Shown here in pieces: positions 24,977 through 37,908 of a stretch of DNA of 64,000 nt. Source of the DNA: Macrostomum hystrix (Eukaryota; Platyhelminthes; Macrostomidae); assembly GCA_950097015.1 (NCBI GenBank), contig CATNEN010000038.1:26449001-26513000 (forward strand), read 5' to 3'. Under the pieces are notes generated by a model. It saw nothing but the letters and a program-made list of their open reading frames with translations. It had not been told where the DNA came from and ran no database searches. Position 1 is the stretch's first letter. The number at the start of each line of letters is the position of its first letter. The translations under genes and the position numbers were made by a program.

Positions 24977-27900
24977 AATGCTGGACACTCGCTGTGGCTT
25001 TGGCGGAGGCGGTGGTCTGGCGGGCTGCGGCTGCGGCATCGGCTGCGGAGAGCGATCGTCGCTGAGGGTGTCGCATCCGGAATCGTCTGGCAGACTGCCG
25101 CCAGCAAGGAATGGAAAGTCAGAAAGCTGCTGCTGCTGCTGAGTGATGGCCTGAGGCGCTGTGGCAGTTAAAGCGCGTTGCAATTGGGCCCGACGCTCGC
25201 GACAGCGACTAGCGGATCGGGCGGCTGAGTCACGCGCTTCGGTGCCAACAGATGGCACACGGCTGGCCTGATCAAAGGCCACCTCCGCCTGGGCGCACGA
25301 GTACAGCGCCGCGTGGAGATCGTTCCTCTGGCAGGCCGCCTGGCAGGTGACAATTTGGGGGAGAGGAAGTTGTCATATTTCATGCCATGGTTGAATCTGT
25401 CGTTGAGGAGGGCGGATGTGTTGTTGAAGGGGCGGATCTGAGATTGAAGGGAGTGGATCTGTCGCTGAAGGGAGCGGATCAGATATTGAAGGGGCAGATC
25501 TAATATTGAAGGGGCAGATCTAATATTGAAGGGGCAGATCTAATATTGAAGGGGCAGATCAGATATTGAAGGCAGCGGATCTAATATTAAAGGGGCAGAT
25601 CTAATATTGAAGGGGCGGATCAGATATTGAAGGGGCAGATCAGATATTGAAGGGGCAGATCTAATATTAAAGGGGCAGATCTACTATTGAAGGGGCGGAT
25701 CAGATATTGAAGGGGCAGATCAGATATTGAAGTGGCAGATTAGATATTGAAGGGAGCGGATCTAATATTGAAGGGGCGGATCAGATATTGAAGGGGCAGA
25801 TCAGATATTGAAGGGGCAGATCAGATATTGAAGTGGCAGATTAGATATTGAAGGGAGCGGATCTGATATTAAAGGGGCAGATTAGATATTGGAGGGCCAG
25901 ATCAGATATTGAAGGGGCAGATCTAATATTAAAGGGGCAGATCTAATATTGAAGGGGCGGATCAGATATTGAAGGGGCAGATCAGATATTGAAGTGGCAG
26001 ATTAGATATTGAAGGGAGCGGATCTGATATTGAAGGGGCGGATCAGATATTAAAGGGGCAGATCAGATATTGAAGTGGCAGATTAGATATTGAAGGGAGC
26101 GGATCTGATATTGAAGGGGCGGATCAGATATTGAAGGGGCAGATCAGATATTGAAGGGGCAGATCAGATATTGAAGGGGCAGATCTGATATTGAAGGGGC
26201 AGATCTAATATTAAAGGGGCAGATCTAATTTTGAAGGGGCAGATCAGATATTGAAGTGGCAGATCAGATATTGAAGGGGCAGATCAGATATTAAAGGGGC
26301 AGATCTAATTTTGAAGGGGCAGATCAGATATTGAAGGGGCAGATCAGATATTGAAGTGGCAGATTAGATATTGAAGGGGCAGATCAGATATTGAAGGGGC
26401 AGATCAGATATTGAAGGGGCAGATCAGATATTGAAGTGGCAGATTAGATATTGAAGGGGCAGATCAGATATTGAAGTGGCAGATTAGATATTGAAGGGGC
26501 AGATCAGATATTGAAGGGGCAGATCAGATATTGAAGGGGCAGATCTAATATTAAAGGGGCAGATCAGATATTGAAGGGGCGGATCAGATATTGAAGGGGC
26601 GGATCTAATATTGAAGTAGGCGGATCTAATATTGAAGTAGGCGGATCTAATATTGAAGGGGCAGATCAGATATTGAAGGGGCGGATCTAATATTGAAGTA
26701 GGCGGATCTAATATTAAAGTAGGCGGATCTGATATTGAAGGGGCAGATCTAATATTGAAGTAGGCGGATCTAATATTGAAGTAGGCGGATCTAATATTGA
26801 AGTAGGCGGATCTAATATTGAAGGGGCAGATCAGATATTGAAGGGGCAGATCAGATATTGAAGGGGCGGATCTAATATTGAAGTAGGCGGATCTAATATT
26901 GAAGTAGGCGGATCTAATATTGAAGGGGCAGATCAGATATTGAAGGCGGGATCTAATATTGAAGTAGGCGGATCTAATATTGAAGTAGGCGGATCTAATA
27001 TTGAAGTAGGCGGATCTAATATTGAAGTAGGCGGATCTAATATTGAAGGGGCAGATCAGATATTGAAGGGGCGGATCAGATATTGAAGGGGCGGATCTAA
27101 TATTGAAGTAGGCGGATCTAATATTGAAGTAGGCGGATCTAATATTGAAGGGGCAGATCAGATATTAAAGGGGCGGATCTAATATTGAAGTAGGCGGATC
27201 TAATATTGAAGTAGGCGGATCAGATATTGAAGGGGCGGATCAGATATTGAAGGGGCGGATCTAATATTGAAGTAGGCGGATCTAATATTGAAGTAGGCGG
27301 ATCTAATATTGAAGTAGGCGGATCAGATATTGAAGGGGCGGATCAGATATTGAAGGGGCGGATCTAATATTGAAGTAGGCGGATCTAATATTGAAGGGGC
27401 AGATCAGATATTGAAGGGGCAGATCAGATATTGAAGGGGCAGATCAGATATTGAAGGGGCGGATCTAATATTGAAGTAGGCGGATCTAATATTGAAGTAG
27501 GCGGATCTAATATTGAAGTAGGCGGATCTAATATTGAAGGGGCAGATCAGATATTGAAGGGGCAGATCAGATATTGAAGGGGCAGATCAGATATTGAAGG
27601 GGCGGATCTAATATTGAAGTAGGCGGATCTAATATTGAAGTAGGCGGATCTAATATTGAAGTGGCAGATCAGATATTGAAGGGGCGGATCAAATATTGAA
27701 GTAGGCGGATCTAATATTGAAGTAGGCGGATCAGATATTGAAGAGGCGGATCTAATATTGAAGTGGCAGATCTAATATTGAAGTGGCAGATCAGATATTG
27801 AAGGGGCGGATCAAATATTGAAGTAGGCGGATCTAATATTGAAGTAGGCGGATCAGATATTGAAGAGGCGGATCTAATATTGAAGTAGGCGGATCTGATA

Positions 27901-28243
27901 TTGAAGGGGCGGATCAGATATTGAAGAGGCGGATCTAATATTGAAGTAGGCGGATCTGATATTGAAGGGGCAGATCAGATATTGAAGGGGCAGATCTATC
28001 GTCAAATGGGCAGATGTGAAGTTGAAAGTTTATGAACTAGACAATTCACCTGACATCGACTCCAGTGCCCGGCGGCAAGTCGGGTTAGGGTCTCGTGATA
28101 TTCAGCCAGGCTGATTCGCTCAATCCCCGTCAGGGGGTCTCCAGACGGAGGCGGCGGAGGCGGCGGCGGCGGCAGAGTGGCTTCCAGTTGATCAGAGAAG
28201 CCTGAATCGCGCTGCCTTCCGCCGGATGAAGAAAATGCCAATG

Positions 28244-28274
<31 letters not shown>

Positions 28275-31200
28275 CTGATTCTGAGCTTTCCGACATTCAA
28301 TCTGATGCACTCGCTGCAGACGCAGAATGCTTTCCACTTGTCTAGTTGAAATATAACTAGCTGAGCCGCCAAGTCTAGACGCTTGCTGCTGCTGCTGCTG
28401 CTGCTGCTGAATAGAGTTCTTTGCGCCTAACGGCAGATTTGACGATGGATGCATCATAGCGCCCGCCAGCTGCTGCTGCTGGTGCTGCTGAACCGTCAGC
28501 AGAGGCGGCGGAGGCGGCGGAGGCGGCGGCGGCAGGGACACCAGCTCGGTGCGTTTTGGTGCGCCGGACATGTCCAGTGGCGCGCAGAACTTCGAATCCC
28601 GGGCGTACAGCAACAACAGAGGCTGATAACGATTGGCTACGCAACGATCAACAACGTGCGGACACCAGGTTGGGCCCAGAGGCGTAACTCGCGCGTCGTC
28701 TAGGCAGGACCAAGCGTTGTTGCTGGCGCGATGGCGTAGAAAAACTGCGTAGTGTCGGCTAGAGTAGCAGACAACAGCTGTTAGATGAAGCACGGAGGCT
28801 GGCTCGGTGGGCCCTCCGGAATCCGCTGACCAATCGAATAGCTGGATTAGTACGAAAAGTACACAGTGTTAGATTATTGCATAAAGATATGAGATTGGAT
28901 ATGTACATTGGGTTATGTACATTGGGTTATGTACATTGGGTTATGTACATTGGGTTATGTACATTGGGTTATGTACATTGGGTTATGTACATTGGGTTAT
29001 GTACATTGAATCGCGTGGCGTGAGGTGGGTAAAACTGGGTTAGAAAGATCGGATCGAAGGATGTACATTGAATGGTGTGGGTAGGAATGGCGTGGGATGG
29101 AATGGCGTGGGGTGGGGTGCAGCAAAAAGTAGGTAAAAACAAGAAAAAATGAAACTATATTTCTAAGAAATCACTTAAATGACCAGACGGAAAAAATATT
29201 GACTTTTAACACACGCTTTATTGTGAATGATTTTTTTCTAAGAGAGAGCTAAAATACTTTCAACTTTCAATTTTAAATATCTTACCTTTTTAACAAATGT
29301 TTTATTTTTTCCTGGTAGATTTCCTCTAAAACTGAGTTAAGAAAAAAAGCCTACTAGCAAAAAAAATAGCCTACTATGACTTAAACTTAACGAAAGAATC
29401 GGTCAGGAGTCTATCTACGAGTATATATACTTCGTAAGCTAATTGCACGTGATTGTATATAAACTCACCAGCACAATTTATTTTATCATTGAAACTCGAG
29501 GGCCGGGCCTGAGAACCAACTGCTACCAAACCAATTGAAAGCTAATAATTTATTCGTCGAATAAGTTTCACAGGTACGCATTAGCATAGCTGATTGAATA
29601 AACAGTTAAAATAGTCGCGCTCGCAGACAAAAACAGTCTCAATTGCTAATAGAGAATTGTCATAATATGTTACAAAAAAATGGTGGCCTAAAGCACAGAC
29701 GACACAACTTTAATGTTCTCCACTGTACTAAAATGCATTAAAAACATTTTCTAAACCAAAAAATAATCATAGTATATACCATACCGTAAGCCATTAATTT
29801 TAACGATTTCTAGCTATGTTTGATAGCAAACTCCTTAGCAACAAAGCTACCGAGCCAATAAATTGTGTGGATCGGCATTTTCCCACGCTCATAAGCCCAT
29901 AAACTACTAATCTAGTTTTTAAAAAAAACAGAACAAAGACCTTAATTTAGGAATCTTAACAGTGTACATAATTTCTTGCTGTATTTTATGGTACAATACC
30001 TGTTTGTCGATGCTGTAAGCCTAAGGGGACGCTTTGTTAGTCCTAGAATTACTAAATATATGCTACTGCCAGAGGGGGTCTGATTTGCTAGTCCTGTATA
30101 CTAAATAAATGCTAGTCAGGAGTAATGATTTTGTAGTCCTTGTACTACTAAATATATGCTACTGCCAGAGGGGGTTGATTTGCTAGTCCTGTAATACTAA
30201 ATATATGCTACTGCCATTGTCCATTGTCTTTTTTATCTACGACCAACCTTCACAATCGGATTTAGATTTTTTATTTTCGGCGACTTGCTTAAGTGCACAC
30301 CTGTACATAAACCTATACATTTCTGTCGCACATTTGCACTAACTCCTTTATTAAATAAATGAATACAAAAAACAAAGAGGATTTAGCTTGCTTAGTACTT
30401 CTTAAGAAACTAAGAAATTTTGAACCCAATTTCAGCCTCTCGGCAGAGAACAGGAAGTAAATATTTTTAACGGAGCTACAAAGCCTCTAAAGTGAGTAAG
30501 TAGCTTACCGACTGCTCAAACAGACCTTCGCGTAGGTTTCCAGTCCCTTACTCGCCACTTTATTCGGCTTTTCCCAACTACCTTACCTTCCCATATTTTA
30601 CCTGCCGCCTTTTTTGTAGCCAGGCGGCATGTTCTAAACTAAACAAGTTGCTCGGCTTCACTGAGCAGCTCCGCTTTTTCTATTTTATAGCTTGCCTTGG
30701 GGTGACTCAAAGCACACACACATGCGCGCACACACAATATTCTGTAAAAAACTTGGACCTCATTCACGCACAATGACCACACTGCATCTTTTTTTAACCA
30801 TTAATTTGTACCTAAATTATTCTTCTGAAAAATTCAACAGAAATTAGTTTTTAATTAAAACAACTTCGGTTAATTAATTCAAGATTCCTTTGTAACCAAT
30901 TATCTTACTGGGCCTTATGCGAACAATAATATATCGAGAGAAACTTTCTATATATTTTCGCTACAGTACACCCATTATTATACGATACACTCACACCAAT
31001 GCAATCAATACTAAGAGACTACATCTCCGGAGCATTGCATATAACTCATCATCATCAACAGCCATCCCTCTGTCTCACACGCAATTCATTAATATTTCAC
31101 AGCAAAGAAAAAACTTACGGAGAAATAAATTTACGATATGTTGGAAACGACTAAAAGCTTCCGCTAATGAAATTATCTAAACTACTCAAACATCAGGCTG

Positions 31201-34200
31201 TGTTATACCAATATGAAATGTATATTTATACTGGAAAACTAATTTCCACCTACTGTTTAGCTAGAATTTCACTCCATGCAGTACGCTTATCAATGGAAAA
31301 CCTGAACAACTAAACTGAATTGCCACCAAGCTAATTAAAAACTAAAGCAAAACATTTTCCCTACTGAGGCTGCTGCTACAATTTCTGCTTTTTGGCAATA
31401 AAGTCTGCTTGAGTCAGAGTCTTCAGTAGCTTTTTAAAAATCATTAAAATTATGTAGGTAATTTAGGGTCATAGGAAAACACACATTCACACACACCTAT
31501 GGCCGAAACTGCTACAAATAATCATTTTAGACCGATTTAAATGGTTTCCGATAAGTAAGTGTTTAATCCATTTAAGCTAGAAACAGTCATTAGTGAACAT
31601 TATTTAATGTCTGGTGTTCCTGGGGACATTTCTTTAGTGTCTGGTGTTCCAGGTGGACATTTCTTTAGTGTCTGGTGTTCCTGGGGACATTTCTTTAGTG
31701 TCTGGTGTTCCAGGTGGACATTTCTTTAGTGTCTGGTGTCCCAGGTGGACATTTCTTTAGTGTCTGGTGTTCCAGGTGGACATTTCTTTAGTGTCTGGTG
31801 TTCCAGGTAGACATTTCTTTAGTGTCTGGTGTTCCAGGTGGACATTTCTTTAGTGTCTGGTGTTCCAGGTGGACATTTCTTTAGTGTCTGGAGTTCCAGG
31901 TGGACATTTCTTTAGTGTATGGTGTTCCAGGTGGACATTTATTTAGTGTATGGTGTTCCTGGTGGACATTTCTTTAGTGTATGGTGTTCCAGGTGGACAT
32001 TTCTTTAGTGTCTGGTGTTCCAGGTGGACATTTCTTTAGTGTATGGTGTTACAGGTGGACATTTCTTTAGTGTATGGTGTTCCTGGTGGACATTTCTTTA
32101 GTGTATGGTGTTCCAGGTGGACATTTCTTTAGTGTCTGGTGTTCCAGGTGGACATTTCTTTACTGTCAGGTGTTACTGGTGGATATTTTTGTGTCTGGTG
32201 TTCCTGGTGGACATTTCTTTAGTGTCTGGTGTTCCAGGTGGGCATTTCTTTAGTGTCTGGTGTTCCAGGTGGACATTTCTTTAGTGTCTGGTGTTCCAGG
32301 TGGACATTTCTTTAGTGTATGGTGTTACAGGTGGACATTTCTTTAGTGTATGGTGTTCCTGGTGGACATTTCTTTAGTGTATGGTGTTCCAGGTGGACAT
32401 TTCTTTAGTGTCTGGTGTTCCAGGTGGACATTTCTTTACTGTCAGGTGTTACTGGTGGATATTTTTGTGTCTGGTGTTCCTGGTGGACATTTCTTTAGTG
32501 TCTGGCAATTCTCGAGGACATTTTCTGTGCTTGGTATTCCTCGTGGACATTTCTTTAGTGTCTGGCAATTCTCGAGGACATTTTCTGTGCCTGGTATTCC
32601 TCGTGGACATTTCTTTAGTGTCTGGCAATTCTCGAGGACATTTTCTGTGCCTGGTATTCCTCGTGGACATTTCTTTAGTGTCTGGCAATTCTCGAGGACA
32701 TTTTCTGTGCCTGGTATTCCTCGTGGACATTTCTTTACTGTCTGGTATCCCCGGTGGACATTTCTTTAGTGTCTGGTGTTCCTGATGGACATTTCTTTAG
32801 TTTCTGGCAATTCTCGAGGACATTTCTTTAGTGTCTACTATTCCTCGTGGACATTTATTTATTGTCTGGTATTCCATGTGGACACGTCTTTTGTGTTTTT
32901 TCATTATCGAAGGATATAGGGCTATACCTATTAGGGAAAAAACAACTTTAAATACTAATACATCACTTTTTACTGCCTATGTGCTCAAGTAATGCGAACA
33001 TTACAGCTGTGCTGTGATATTTTAGGCATTCAATTTATTAATTATTATCTTGCCATGTGTAAGAAACGGAGATAGAATAGTATATGAAGAAATTTCTTTC
33101 ATTATAGCTTTTTTAAAGACCGTGAGAACACACAACTCGCGCTAGCAAGCCAATTCAAGGAGGCCAACGATAAAAGCAGCATAGATAGAATTAGTGTAGA
33201 TGCGCTCAATGCTAAATATACGAAACTCGACCATTGTATTATTCGCCTGTTGAATGCACACATTTTTCATTCTATATCTATAGCCTAAATACAATATTCG
33301 ACAATACTAGGCGAGTCTAATAAGAAACTAGACTGCACATGCACATAGAAGTGTGTGCGACAATCCATTCATAAAACTCATTACTGCTTTTCTTAATAAC
33401 CTAACTATAGACAGACAGATATTTCAAAAACAAGAAAATTGTAGGCTAACGATATGCTATTTTTTTGTTATGAATCAATAATAATCAATATTTCATCTAT
33501 TAGCATTCTAGATCCCATCTATTAGCAACGTCAACGAGAGAAAGAAACGATTACGAACAGTAAGATATCTACTGCTTTAAATCAATAAAATCAAGGAGGT
33601 TGTAGCTTAGTGGTTAGAGAGTCGGACTCACGACTTGAAGGTCGGGGGTTCGATTCCCGACTTCACTGGAACAATTTGTGTCCATTAGCAAGACACCTAA
33701 CTCCGCATTGCTTCAGTTCACCCAGCTGTAAAATTGGTACCAGCATCAGCTGGGATAATTGAAGGTGGGTGTTGGCGTCCCCCCCCCAGTCCATGGACTG
33801 AACAGCCGTACGCAGCCTTCAGATGCGCCGCGCAATAGCTGCGGCTGTGCTGTCGGCCGCACATCTGACCCCATTGGGGCAAGTGTAATACATTTATTTT
33901 AATATAGAACAAGCATTTATTCAGCTTAACTAGAGAGATTATGCAAGTGCTAGTATAGTAAGGCACTTTATATAGCTTGAATTTGCAGACAATCCCAGAC
34001 ACCACATGGACAATAATCATACTTCATTAATAACTATATAGTCAATACTAACATTAGTTAACGTTCATACAATGCGCCCAGTGACGTGTCTGTGACTCAT
34101 TCCACTTCCCAAGCGCCAAAGATACAGAAAGAGAGGGAGAGAGAGAGGAAGGGGGAGGGGGAGGGTTGGCCATCGACCACACGCCAGCGCAATGCTTTGT

Positions 34201-36758
34201 GCTTCCTTCTTCTTCCCTAAGTTCTAAGCCAAGCCCCCAACCCACCCCGATACACTCCGCACGTTAAATCCTCACTTTGAGGATGGCAATTAAATAGTCA
34301 TTCTGTTTGTCATCTGTCTGATGACATTCCGTCAATTTTGCACAAATAAACTTAAAGCAGATTTTTTGAGGCCTACATTTGAAGAAAAAATAGATAGATG
34401 TAATTTCCAGACACCCTATCTATCCCGGGAAATCCCAATCCCGGGAAGTTCTGATCTAGGGAATTTTTTTTTGCCCCGGGAATCTGGGATCTGGATTGCG
34501 GTAAAGACGCTTCGGAATCTAACTTTGGACTCAACAGAAGATTTAATTTTTTTCGTTTAAGCGCAAATAAATAATAAAAATTGATTACACCTGCCCCAAT
34601 TGTGCCAGATGTGCGGCCGACAGCACAGCCGCAGCTAATGCGGCTGTTCAGTCCATGGACTGAGGGGACGACACACCCACTCTCAATTACCCATTTAACA
34701 GCTGGGTGAACTGAAGCAATGCAGAGTTAATTGCCTTCCTAAAAGACACAAATTGTTCCAGCAGAGTCGGGAATCGAACCCCCGACCTTCAAGGCTACTA
34801 CATGCAGTCCCGCAGTACAGATTTGCTAAATTTCATCAGCTTGTCGACTGCAGGCTAAGACAGTTGTAAAGAGGACAAGAATCTGTGCAAGTGTAGGAGT
34901 AGCAAATATACTTAAGATGCGATATTGATAGCTCAGACTTTAGCAAACAAGCCCATGTGTAAAATCAATGCTAATCAATCTCAGCTACTAACCAATAGCG
35001 TATAAAAGTACAAATAAGAGTGACAAGCTATTTGTCAGATAGTGGGCAGACTGTTGTAGCTGGAAGCTTGGTGTCCTTAAGCTCCAGTGGGACTGCTGTG
35101 CTCAATCCAAGATTTCTAAGAAACTGTCATATATCCTTATCAACTCTCTCTGAAAATACCAGAACTAACTGAAATTTCTGACGAGTGACAAGTTTCAAGT
35201 CAAAAAAAGCAAAAAAACCTGGCTAGGCCCTAGTTAAATTTAATTAAGCTAAAAAATAACCTTTTCTAATTTGTTCAGCTCCACTTAAAGACACTTTATC
35301 AAGTAAACGTTTCAGTCTTCTGAGAATTTTAACCAATCAACCAATTTAGCAATTGCGTACAATAATAGTATTGAAAAAGCCGAATACAAATAACTTAAAA
35401 ATAATGAAATGACAGGAGAGTAACACAAGACACAAGATAAATAGTTACTATAACTAGATGCACTTAGAAATAAAAAGGAAAGAAATCCCAGGATTGGAAA
35501 TCGCAGGATTGGAAATCCCAGGATTGGAAATCCCAGGATTGGAAATCCCAGGATTGAAAATCCCAGGATTGGAAATCCCAGGATTGGAAATCCCAGGATT
35601 GGAAATCCCAGGATTGGAAATCCCAGGATTGGAAATTCTAGAATTGGAAATCCCAGGATTGGAAATCCCAGGATTGGAAATCCGAGGATTGGAAATCCGA
35701 GGATTGGAAATCCGAGGATTGGAAATCCCAGGATTCAGAATGGTGTTTTTCCTTTCCTTACCTGGGAAAACGTCACAGTCGATCCCACATTCGCCAGCAA
35801 GTCGGCCAGATCTGTTCCGCTAGGTCGGTCGGAATCCCAAACAAGGCCTAGACAAAGGAGGTCCGGTCTAGACAGCAGCTTCCTGCGCAGTAAAAGACAT
35901 CCGCCTCCACCGCCAGCGCTGCCGCATTTCGGACACGGCCTCAGATCCCCAGCGCCGGCGACTTTTCTTAATCCCAAGCCGAACACCTCGGGGCTGGGAT
36001 TAGCTCGGCCGCTGCCCATGTGACGCAGCTGTGACAGCAGGGCCCCGGCGGAGGCGTAGTGAGTGAGCTGGGTGAAGCGCTGACCAGATTGGACGAAGCC
36101 GCATCTGGGACAGGCGCGCTCCTCTTGAATGTCCATGCCGAATCGGCGATGTGTGATGCAATGACCGGCGGTGCACAGCTGGTGCTGCTGGTTAGCGGGC
36201 TGTTGGACCAGATGAAAATGTAACCGGCCGAGGATGTGTTCCAGGCACTCTGCACTATCGTCCATTTGGCCAATTTGAAATCTGTCCGAAAATTGGGCGG
36301 CTAGAGCGGATCGGAGCACCCCAGCGTCAAGGGTTGGCCGATCGCTGAAGCGCATCTGAGTAAACACCACCTGTGATCGATTCATAATGGATACCAATGT
36401 TAACCAATGTAGCACTGATGGCAACCAGTAAATTTGGGACATAGAAACTGTAATTCAAGATTAATTAGATATTAAAACCAATCCCTACAAAAAAGCAAAA
36501 CCCAACCTTCAGAGCGCAGAAGACGCAGCTGCGATGACCGCTGCATAGATGCGAGTTGAGCTGGGTTAAACTGGCTTGAAACAGTTCCTGATGCCAAAGC
36601 AATTGAACTGCACTGTTTAGAAAACAGCTATTACTGCCGGGATCATTTGCTAAGCCTTTGATCTGCTGGCGATGCTGCTGTATGGAGCTGCCATTATTAG
36701 CCAGGTTACCAAACTCTGGCGGTGGTTCCAGAATCCCTGTTGCAGAGTCTGTAGCCAT
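24527..36758 (-). CDS. USP54: USP53/USP54-like ubiquitin carboxyl-terminal hydrolase
   Basis: Exons 36758-36507, 36370-35762, 28841-28050 and 25339-24527 are all phase 0 and give 821 residues. The Cys box is [19 protein letters not shown] (Cys45). The Asp-Ala-type boxes follow in exon 2 ([20 protein letters not shown]), with a zinc-ribbon-like set of Cys pairs (CPRCG, CPKCG). Exon 3 has the His box [10 protein letters not shown] (His317) and CLDDARV (Asp335/336), then [14 protein letters not shown], typical of USP53/54. So Cys, His and Asp are all present. The rest is low complexity: Pro runs, several poly-Gln tracts, SGCDTLSDD-type acidic Ser clusters, and a C-terminal CHMC...CSAC Cys-pair motif. 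Vertebrate USP53/54 were long called inactive; more recent work reports K63-directed activity. Orthology to 53 versus 54 is unresolved. Intron 2 is 6.9 kb and intron 3 is almost pure minisatellite. Confidence 0.85.
25430..28010. repeat. 20/21-bp minisatellite, about 125 copies (USP53/54-like intron 3)
   Basis: Two interleaved unit types are present: ggggcagatcagatattgaa (20 bp) and gtaggcggatctaatattgaa-like (21 bp). The 20-bp type dominates left of about 26,590; mixtures dominate to the right. The array leaves about 40 nt at the donor side and 90 nt at the acceptor side of the 2.7-kb intron. Confidence 0.96.
28897..29010. repeat. 14-bp tandem repeat, about 8 copies (USP53/54-like intron 2, acceptor side)
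   Basis: The unit is gggttatgtacatt, almost perfect. It sits about 55 nt upstream (in transcript sense) of the exon 3 acceptor at 28842. Confidence 0.93.
29011..31604. other. USP53/54-like intron 2, middle-right part
   Basis: Mostly unique AT-rich sequence. Between 30030 and 30225 a degenerate duplication repeats ctactgccagaggg and tactaaatatatgctactgc three to four times. Confidence 0.55.
31605..32890. repeat. 31-bp minisatellite with 60-bp higher-order section (USP53/54-like intron 2)
   Basis: The basic unit is tctggtgttccaggtggaca then tttctttagtg. From about 32,500 a second form (ggcaattctcgaggacattt, ggtattcctcgtggacattt) alternates to make four near-perfect 60-bp composites. A segment of about 180 bp is also duplicated within the array (compare 32040-32210 with 32325-32500). 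Confidence 0.95.
32891..33597. other. USP53/54-like intron 2, unique sequence
   Basis: Nothing recognised between the 31-bp array and SINE copy 1. Confidence 0.55.
33598..33895 (+). mobile_element. tRNA-derived SINE, copy 1
   Basis: The 5' part is tRNA-like: box A tagcttagtggttagaga, a loop with CAC in anticodon position, and box B gggttcgattccc (about 33647-33659). The anticodon stem pairs imperfectly and the sequence runs on into a non-tRNA body (cacccagctgtaaaat, agtccatggactgaac, cggctgtgctgtcggccgca) ending ggggcaagtgtaat. That is a SINE rather than a functional tRNA gene. It lies in intron 2 of the USP53/54-like gene, in antisense. Confidence 0.78.
34578..34800 (-). mobile_element. tRNA-derived SINE, copy 2 (5' truncated)
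   Basis: This is the reverse-oriented relative of the SINE 700 bp upstream. On the minus strand it starts near the anticodon stem, keeps box B (ggttcgattccc), the cacccagctgtt body motif and the agtccatggactgaac palindrome, and ends ggggcaggtgtaat. The first half of the tRNA head is missing. Confidence 0.75.
34801..35484. other. USP53/54-like intron 2, donor-proximal sequence
   Basis: AT-rich sequence with no recognised feature between SINE copy 2 and the 15-bp array. Confidence 0.55.
35485..35735. repeat. 15-bp minisatellite, about 17 copies (USP53/54-like intron 2, donor side)
   Basis: The unit is ggattggaaatccca. It lies about 27 nt from the exon 2 donor at 35761. The open frame across it is incidental. 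Confidence 0.94.
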
Positions 36759-37299
36759 TATTTAGCCACTAGATCTTATTGCTGCATGTGTTATTATGTA
36801 TTTAAAGACAAGACTTTTATGAAGCAACCACAGAATGGATAGCAGAGTCAGCCCATAAGAAGTCAATCTGAACTCCTGCTGATTTGGCCAGAGCTGGTGA
36901 ATTTCTGAAATTTATATATATTATTTTATAATGATTAGAATACAAAAAATATGCCACATGATTTTTTTCAACTAAGAACAGATATCAACCCCTAATGGAG
37001 CAAGTTGGGGTCGATGAAAAAATGAGCTTGATAAAGGGCTAAACATTTAAAACTAAATTTGCTAAAATTATATTAGTATATCACAAAAACTGAATTTCAC
37101 AATCAAACAAAAATCCAAGTATGTTTTTAGTGCATATACAAAGAGTTTATCTATCTGCTGTGCACTGGCTAATAATAGCTTGGGCATTAGATTTTATTCA
37201 GTTATGACATTTAAAGTGATTAAATAAAGTATACAACATTTTTATATAAAAAGGGCAAAAATAGCTATGAGCTATGTATCATGCAACCTTTTAGCATAA
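36759..37299. other. Upstream region of USP53/54-like gene
   Basis: About 540 bp between the start codon and the MULE element. No promoter motif was recognised; a 5' UTR intron could place the true promoter beyond the transposon. Confidence 0.4.
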
Positions 37300-37908
37300 A
37301 AAACTTTGGGATTCCAGTTCTTTCGTCTGCCGCCAGTTCGTCTGCTCAGTAGACGAAAAAGCAAACAAGTTCGTCTGCTGGCCATTCTATGGCATATACA
37401 AGTATAAGCCCTGCCATGTAGTTTGTGTGTGTGTATAGGGGTGTGTTTGTTGCAAGGAACACTGAATTCGAATAGAAGCATCTTCTATAGATGCTATGAA
37501 GTCCTTGGTTTTGTTGGCACCAAAACCTCCGGGTTTCATGGAGTGTTGGGGTAGGGCTCACAGGAATCCCCAATTGAGACAAGAGCTGTTCTCACTTACT
37601 TCTCTCATTTTCATATTAAAAATTTGTAGCAAATTTGCAGCATTACTTTTAGTAGAAAACGCAAGTTTTTTATTCTATTGTTTTACTAAATTAAAATGCA
37701 ATAAAATACTTGGTCAGAATAAAAATCGAATCACAGGAATCTCTAGAACTTAATCTGTCTCTTTGTCTAGAACCACTTTCTCTCCCCTTCTCTTTCCCCT
37801 TCTACACTCCCTTTCTCTCCCTACCTGTAAAGTGATGACTAAGCAAGTTATTGTAGAGCTCGTCTACTTAGTCCTATTTTTTTCTACGCCAATATCAGTT
37901 TTCACTAA

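Noticed and set aside
31605-32890. Possible CRISPR-like array (regular 31-bp repeats)
   Set aside because: Repeats are contiguous with no unique spacers, and the genome is an animal's.
33598-33672. Functional tRNA gene (CAC anticodon)
   Set aside because: The anticodon stem pairs poorly, the acceptor stem is weak, and the sequence continues into a SINE body present in a second copy.
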